DNA of 64,000 nucleotides from UBA8389 sp942493385 (GTDB lineage Bacteria > Bacteroidota > Bacteroidia > Bacteroidales > UBA1402), in NCBI GenBank assembly GCA_942493385.1, contig OW818699.1:2976001-3040000 (forward strand), given 5' to 3'. Below the pieces are notes generated by a model, which was given only the letters and a program-made list of their open reading frames with translations, was not told where the DNA came from and did not search any database. Every line of letters begins with the position of its first letter. Within the stretch, counting starts at the first letter, position 1. Position numbers and translations under genes: made by a program. This document shows positions 60,428 through 64,000 of this stretch, piece by piece.

Positions 60428-61009
60428 ATGGAAATTACCGCACGTCAATTAGAACTCATCGAAGCCGCAAGCAGACTGCTCACAACCTCAGGCGTCAATG
60501 GGCTGACCATAAAAAATCTGGCTAAAGAGATGAAGTTCTCGGAAAGTGCCATCTATAGGCATTTTTCCAGTAAGGAAGAAATCATATTGGCCATGCTTGA
60601 TTATTTGGCTGAAAGAATTGATGATCGCTTATCAAGCATTCCTCAAACCATGAATCCTGAAGAGAATTTCAGAGCTTTATTTATGGAACAATTCAACTTT
60701 TTCAGTAAGAACCCTCATTTTGTCGTTGCCGTATTTTCCGATGGGTTGATGGAAGAAAGCAAGCGGATCAATGTTGCTATCCTAAAACTCATGGCTGTCA
60801 TGATGAAACACCTGATGCCCATTCTGACGGACGGGCAACACATCAATGTGTTCACCAAAGCGATTGATCTGGAGGATTTGGTACACATTGTCATGGGAGC
60901 CTTCAAATTACAGATGTTCAAGTGGAGGCTGCTCAATTTTGAATTCGACCTGAAAGAAAGCGGCAATAAAATGGTTGAATCCATTCTCATACTGATTGAA
61001 ACAAAGTAA
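60428..61009 (+). CDS. TetR/AcrR-family transcriptional regulator
   Basis: The 193-residue protein has the TetR DNA-binding helix-turn-helix at the N-terminus (ARQLELIEAASRLLTTSGVNGLTIKNLAKEMKFSESAIYRHFSSKEEIILAM, about 3-55) and a helical ligand-binding domain. Such regulators repress efflux genes until a ligand binds. It lies directly before a TolC/MFP/RND gene set with 60 bases of spacing, and a dyad sits at the expected transcription start. The ligand is unknown. Confidence 0.92.
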   Translation: MEITARQLELIEAASRLLTTSGVNGLTIKNLAKEMKFSESAIYRHFSSKEEIILAMLDYLAERIDDRLSSIPQTMNPEENFRALFMEQFNFFSKNPHFVVAVFSDGLMEESKRINVAILKLMAVMMKHLMPILTDGQHINVFTKAIDLEDLVHIVMGAFKLQMFKWRLLNFEFDLKESGNKMVESILILIETK

Positions 61010-61069
61010 GATGAAACGCTCTCTAAGCTGACTTACGAACAAATCATTTATAAAAAAATTTATACTCCT

Positions 61070-62404
61070 ATGTTAGTAAACATTCACAAACACAAATGGG
61101 CATTATTGGTTTTGGTACTGTTCGTTCCAAACACAACGATACTGGCTCAAGAATGGTCACTTCAGCAATGCATCGACACGGCGCAAGTTCGAAATAAATC
61201 GCTCCTGATTAGTGAAAATACGGTTTCGATCAGTGAGCAACGGTACAAGGAAGCGATGGCAGGATTCCTTCCAAAGATCAACATCAACGGCGACTACAAA
61301 TACTATTTTGAATTGCCCTATCAATTGATGCCGATGTCGACTTTTAACCCCACCGCACCCATTGGTCAATTTAAAGAAGCTCAATTTGGTGTTCCGCACA
61401 ATATGAATCTTAGTGTGCAGTTCAGTATGCCTTTGTTGAACGCGCAGCTTTTGGGTGCGACGGAGGCTAGCAAAACTGCAAAGGATTTGAGCAAACTCCA
61501 GCAACAAAAAACCAGAGAACAGGTGTACTTTGAGGTTTCCAACTTGTTTTACAACGTCCAAATACTGGAGAAACAGGTGTTTTTTGTTGATAGCAATTTA
61601 CTGAATACCAATAGATTGTTATTAAACATGAAGGTGCTAAAAGAGCAAATGATGGCAAAATCAAGTGATGTATCAAAATTGGAATTGCAAATGTCTCAAC
61701 TTGAAACGCAGAGAGCAATTGTGAACAACAAATTGCAACAAGTATTGAATGCCTTAAAATTTACCATGGGCATTTCCATCGGCAGGGACTTGGATATCGA
61801 TGCATCCATCGAATACGATGATTCTGCCGAAGACACGAACGGGAAAACAGTGGACATTCTTTTGGTCGAAACCCAAAATCGAATGCTGAAAAATGAGTTG
61901 AATACGTTGAAAAATTCTCGGCTCCCCTCCCTTTCGCTATATGGAACGTATGGACAAACCGGTTTCGGATACGATGAGAAGCCGAATGATTTTTTGAAGT
62001 TCTTTCCAGTAAGTTTTGTAGGCATCCAACTGAATTACTCGGTATTCAACGGTAGTGTAACCCATCGCAAGATCAAGCAAAAGAATCTGGAACTTTCCAA
62101 CAATAAATTGCAATTGTCGTTAGTCACGGAGCAAAACAACATGTTGATTGAGAATGCAAGGCGATTGAAAACAACAGCACGGTTGACCGTTAAGAATACG
62201 CTTGCCCAAATTCGCTTGTCACAGATCATTTATGAACAAACGCTTTTACAACACAAGCAAGGGACGGCCAATTTGACGGATGTTCTGCTGGCTGATAACT
62301 CCTTAAGGGAGGCACAACAGAACCATCTATCGGCCATCATCGAATTTCTGAAAGCCGATTTGGAAATAAAGAAACTAACCGGCAATTTCTCAAATAACGT
62401 TTAA
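61070..62404 (+). CDS. TolC-family outer-membrane efflux protein
   Basis: The 444-residue protein has a signal peptide (about 1-27, ending ILAQ) and the TolC pattern: WSLQQCIDTAQVRNKSLLISENTVSISEQRYKEAMAGFLPKININGDY, a helical barrel repeat, SRLPSLSLYGTYG, and LLQHKQGTANLTDVLLADNSLREAQQNHLSAIIEFLKADLEIKKLTGN. It forms the outer-membrane channel of the pump. The membrane-fusion gene follows 18 bases later. Confidence 0.94.
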   Translation: MLVNIHKHKWALLVLVLFVPNTTILAQEWSLQQCIDTAQVRNKSLLISENTVSISEQRYKEAMAGFLPKININGDYKYYFELPYQLMPMSTFNPTAPIGQFKEAQFGVPHNMNLSVQFSMPLLNAQLLGATEASKTAKDLSKLQQQKTREQVYFEVSNLFYNVQILEKQVFFVDSNLLNTNRLLLNMKVLKEQMMAKSSDVSKLELQMSQLETQRAIVNNKLQQVLNALKFTMGISIGRDLDIDASIEYDDSAEDTNGKTVDILLVETQNRMLKNELNTLKNSRLPSLSLYGTYGQTGFGYDEKPNDFLKFFPVSFVGIQLNYSVFNGSVTHRKIKQKNLELSNNKLQLSLVTEQNNMLIENARRLKTTARLTVKNTLAQIRLSQIIYEQTLLQHKQGTANLTDVLLADNSLREAQQNHLSAIIEFLKADLEIKKLTGNFSNNV

Positions 62405-62422
62405 ACTCAAACATTCAAGGAT

Positions 62423-63472
62423 ATGAAAAAGATTATGTACATAGTACTCACCCTCTTGGTCATTGCCCTCGTTGCTTATCGATTGAAAAGCAATAAGGAA
62501 ACCACCAAAAACAAGGTGTATCAATTCAACAAGGAGCTACCGATACCGGTTCAAACGGATACCCTGAAATCGGAACAGGTCGAACATTCCAATGAGTATT
62601 CCGGAACGTTTGAGCCCAATAAAGAGTCAAAATTAAGTGCTGACCTACAAGGAAAGATCAACTCCGTGCTCGTTGATGCTGGTAGTGTCGTATTTAAAGG
62701 ACAATCGTTAATTCAATTGGACAATGCCTTACTCAAGCTACAAGTTCAAACCATTGATATTCAGATAGAAGGACTAGAAAATGATGTCCGCCGGAACAAA
62801 GTACTGACACAAGCGGATGCCATACAGGGCATACAACTTGAAAAGACGGAATTGGCGCTTAGATCGGCCAAGGTGCAGAGGGCCACCCTACTGGAGCAGA
62901 TCAGTAGAACGGTTATCAAAGCTCCGTTTGCAGGTATCATCACCGCAAAGCTAACAGAAGAGGGGGCCTTTGCCGCACCTGGTGTCCCACTGCTTCAAAT
63001 CACTGACATCTCGCTCTTAAAATTCACAGTGAATGTGCCTGAAACTGAATTAAGTCAATTCAATTTGAAACAGGAATGCCAGTTGACGGCAGACGCATTT
63101 CCCACTGCGAATCTTTCGGGAAAGGTTGTAATGATTGGTAGCAAGGCCAATATGGGGAATAGTTACCCCATCCAGCTGATTGTTCGAAATACGTCGGATT
63201 ATAAGCTAAAATCGGGCATGTTTGGCAAAGTTAGTCTGCAAAGCATACCGTCAAAAGGTCACCTCCTGATTCCTGGATCTGCCATTGTGGGCTCCAACAT
63301 GAAGCCACAGGTTTTCATCGTTCAGCAGGGAAAGGCCATTTTGAAGGAAATCACCATTTCTGGTCGAGTTCAGAACCAAGTACTCGTTTCAAAGGGATTA
63401 AGTGCTAATGATATTCTGATTACCAGCGGCTTCATTAATGTCTACGATGGTGCAAATGTAACAACGAAGTAA
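62423..63472 (+). CDS. RND efflux membrane-fusion (periplasmic adaptor) protein
   Basis: The 349-residue protein has an N-terminal membrane anchor (about 1-20), a lipoyl/biotinyl-type half (YSGTFEPNKESKLSADLQGKINSVLVDAGSVVFKGQSLIQLDNALL), a helical hairpin (about 110-160), and the second half (RTVIKAPFAGIITAKLTEEGAFAAPGVPLLQITD), then beta-barrel domains. It links the inner-membrane pump with TolC. The RND gene starts 11 bases after its stop. Confidence 0.94.
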   Translation: MKKIMYIVLTLLVIALVAYRLKSNKETTKNKVYQFNKELPIPVQTDTLKSEQVEHSNEYSGTFEPNKESKLSADLQGKINSVLVDAGSVVFKGQSLIQLDNALLKLQVQTIDIQIEGLENDVRRNKVLTQADAIQGIQLEKTELALRSAKVQRATLLEQISRTVIKAPFAGIITAKLTEEGAFAAPGVPLLQITDISLLKFTVNVPETELSQFNLKQECQLTADAFPTANLSGKVVMIGSKANMGNSYPIQLIVRNTSDYKLKSGMFGKVSLQSIPSKGHLLIPGSAIVGSNMKPQVFIVQQGKAILKEITISGRVQNQVLVSKGLSANDILITSGFINVYDGANVTTK

Positions 63473-63483
63473 AATACACCAAC

Positions 63484-64000
63484 ATGAACATAACAAAAAT
63501 TGCAATTGACCGTCCTTCGCTGATCATCGTGCTATTCAGTGTACTTACTCTATTGGGGATCATTGGATTCAAGAGTTTGAGTTACGAGCTATTGCCCGAC
63601 TTCAATCAACCGGTCGTCGTTATTAAAACCGGTTATCCGGGTGCAGAACCTCAGGAAGTAGAGACCTCTGTTTCACGTAAAATTGAGGAGGCATTATCCA
63701 ATTTAGAAGGTGTCGATTATTTGGAAACCAAGTCGATGCCCAATGCATCGGTGATCATTGTCAATCTAAAATATGGGACGGACTTGAATAAAACAATGCA
63801 AGAAGCCCAACTTTACATTGACAACATCAAAAAGGATTTGCCGAAAGACATTCTGAATCCAGTCATGAGTAAAGTTTCGCCGAACGACTTGCCCATCATT
63901 TCGATCAGTGCCAACAGCAATTTGCCCGAAACGGAATTCTATCAGAAGATGAAGGATGAGTATTTGCCCCGCATTCAACAATTGAAAGGTGTTGCCGAAA
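63484..64000 (+). CDS. RND efflux inner-membrane transporter, 3' part beyond window
   Basis: The frame from ATG 63484 is open to the window end (172 codons). It starts MNITKIAIDRPSLIIVLF, with the first membrane helix, then LLPDFNQPVVVIKTGYPGAEPQEVETSVSRKIEEALSNLEGVDYLETKS, typical of the HAE1/AcrB N-terminal porter domain. The proton-driven pump exports drugs or other toxic compounds with the adaptor and TolC encoded just upstream. Confidence 0.93.
   Translation, partial: MNITKIAIDRPSLIIVLFSVLTLLGIIGFKSLSYELLPDFNQPVVVIKTGYPGAEPQEVETSVSRKIEEALSNLEGVDYLETKSMPNASVIIVNLKYGTDLNKTMQEAQLYIDNIKKDLPKDILNPVMSKVSPNDLPIISISANSNLPETEFYQKMKDEYLPRIQQLKGVAE

Overview
The window is chromosomal DNA from a Bacteroidetes bacterium, most likely of the order Bacteroidales and perhaps a Paludibacter-like fermenter; the exact taxon is my inference. 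Support comes from six large secreted proteins ending in type IX secretion (T9SS) C-terminal sorting domains, a hybrid two-component sensor with an AraC output domain, many glycan-active enzymes, Bacteroidetes-type promoters (TAnnTTTG -7 boxes just upstream of start codons) and a scarcity of Shine-Dalgarno sequences. There is no rRNA, tRNA, CRISPR array, prophage or insertion sequence that I can see.

Layout. 1-3993: the end of a FAS1 lipoprotein gene (cut by the window edge), a duplicated-module T9SS cargo protein and a small CDF-like membrane protein. 4024-10683: a secreted GH43-type glycosidase divergent from a hybrid two-component system (HTCS). 10667-14874: a five-gene sulfur-carrier operon (MoaD/ThiS-like protein with a masked C-terminus, E1-like enzyme, DsrE2, TusA-like, JAMM protease) divergent from a CysJ-type sulfite reductase flavoprotein. 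15050-23917: two giant T9SS cargos (CotH/lamin-tail protein and a GH128-like glucanase with repeated modules). 23962-27206: nupC-rsmE-UroD-family operon, preceded by a small transcription unit that carries a 20-codon ORF. 27639-34049: housekeeping genes (3'-5' exonuclease, DUF5063, ftsK, LolA-like, trxB, rplU, rpmA). 34174-36504: a DUF5703 secreted glycosidase candidate. 36637-37842: flavodiiron protein. 37927-50262: one-direction gene run for rhamnogalacturonan degradation (PL11 lyase, GH2, secreted YhcH/YjgK/YiaL protein, DUF418 membrane protein, hybrid histidine kinase). 50441-55514: serS, PorE-like protein, nfeD-like, floA, nucleoside phosphorylase. 55763-57151: mnmE. 57384-59780: GH10 xylanase with two CBM6-like domains. 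60428-end: a TetR regulator followed by a TolC/MFP/RND efflux operon that runs off the window.

How the parts fit. The polysaccharide enzymes (GH43, GH128, GH10, PL11, GH2, DUF5703) carry signal peptides, and four of them also end in T9SS sorting domains, so this looks like a cell-surface plant-polysaccharide degrader. No SusC/SusD pair lies in the window. The sulfur locus pairs sulfite reduction with a protein-thiocarboxylate route and resembles the homocysteine-forming HcyS/HcyF/HcyD system known from Wolinella.

Non-coding structure of note: an 80-bp repeat present four times (two in exact tandem, one of these forming the last codons of a phosphorylase gene), a 123-bp foldback element that supplies the stop codon of the flavodiiron gene, and the small promoter-ORF-terminator unit upstream of nupC.
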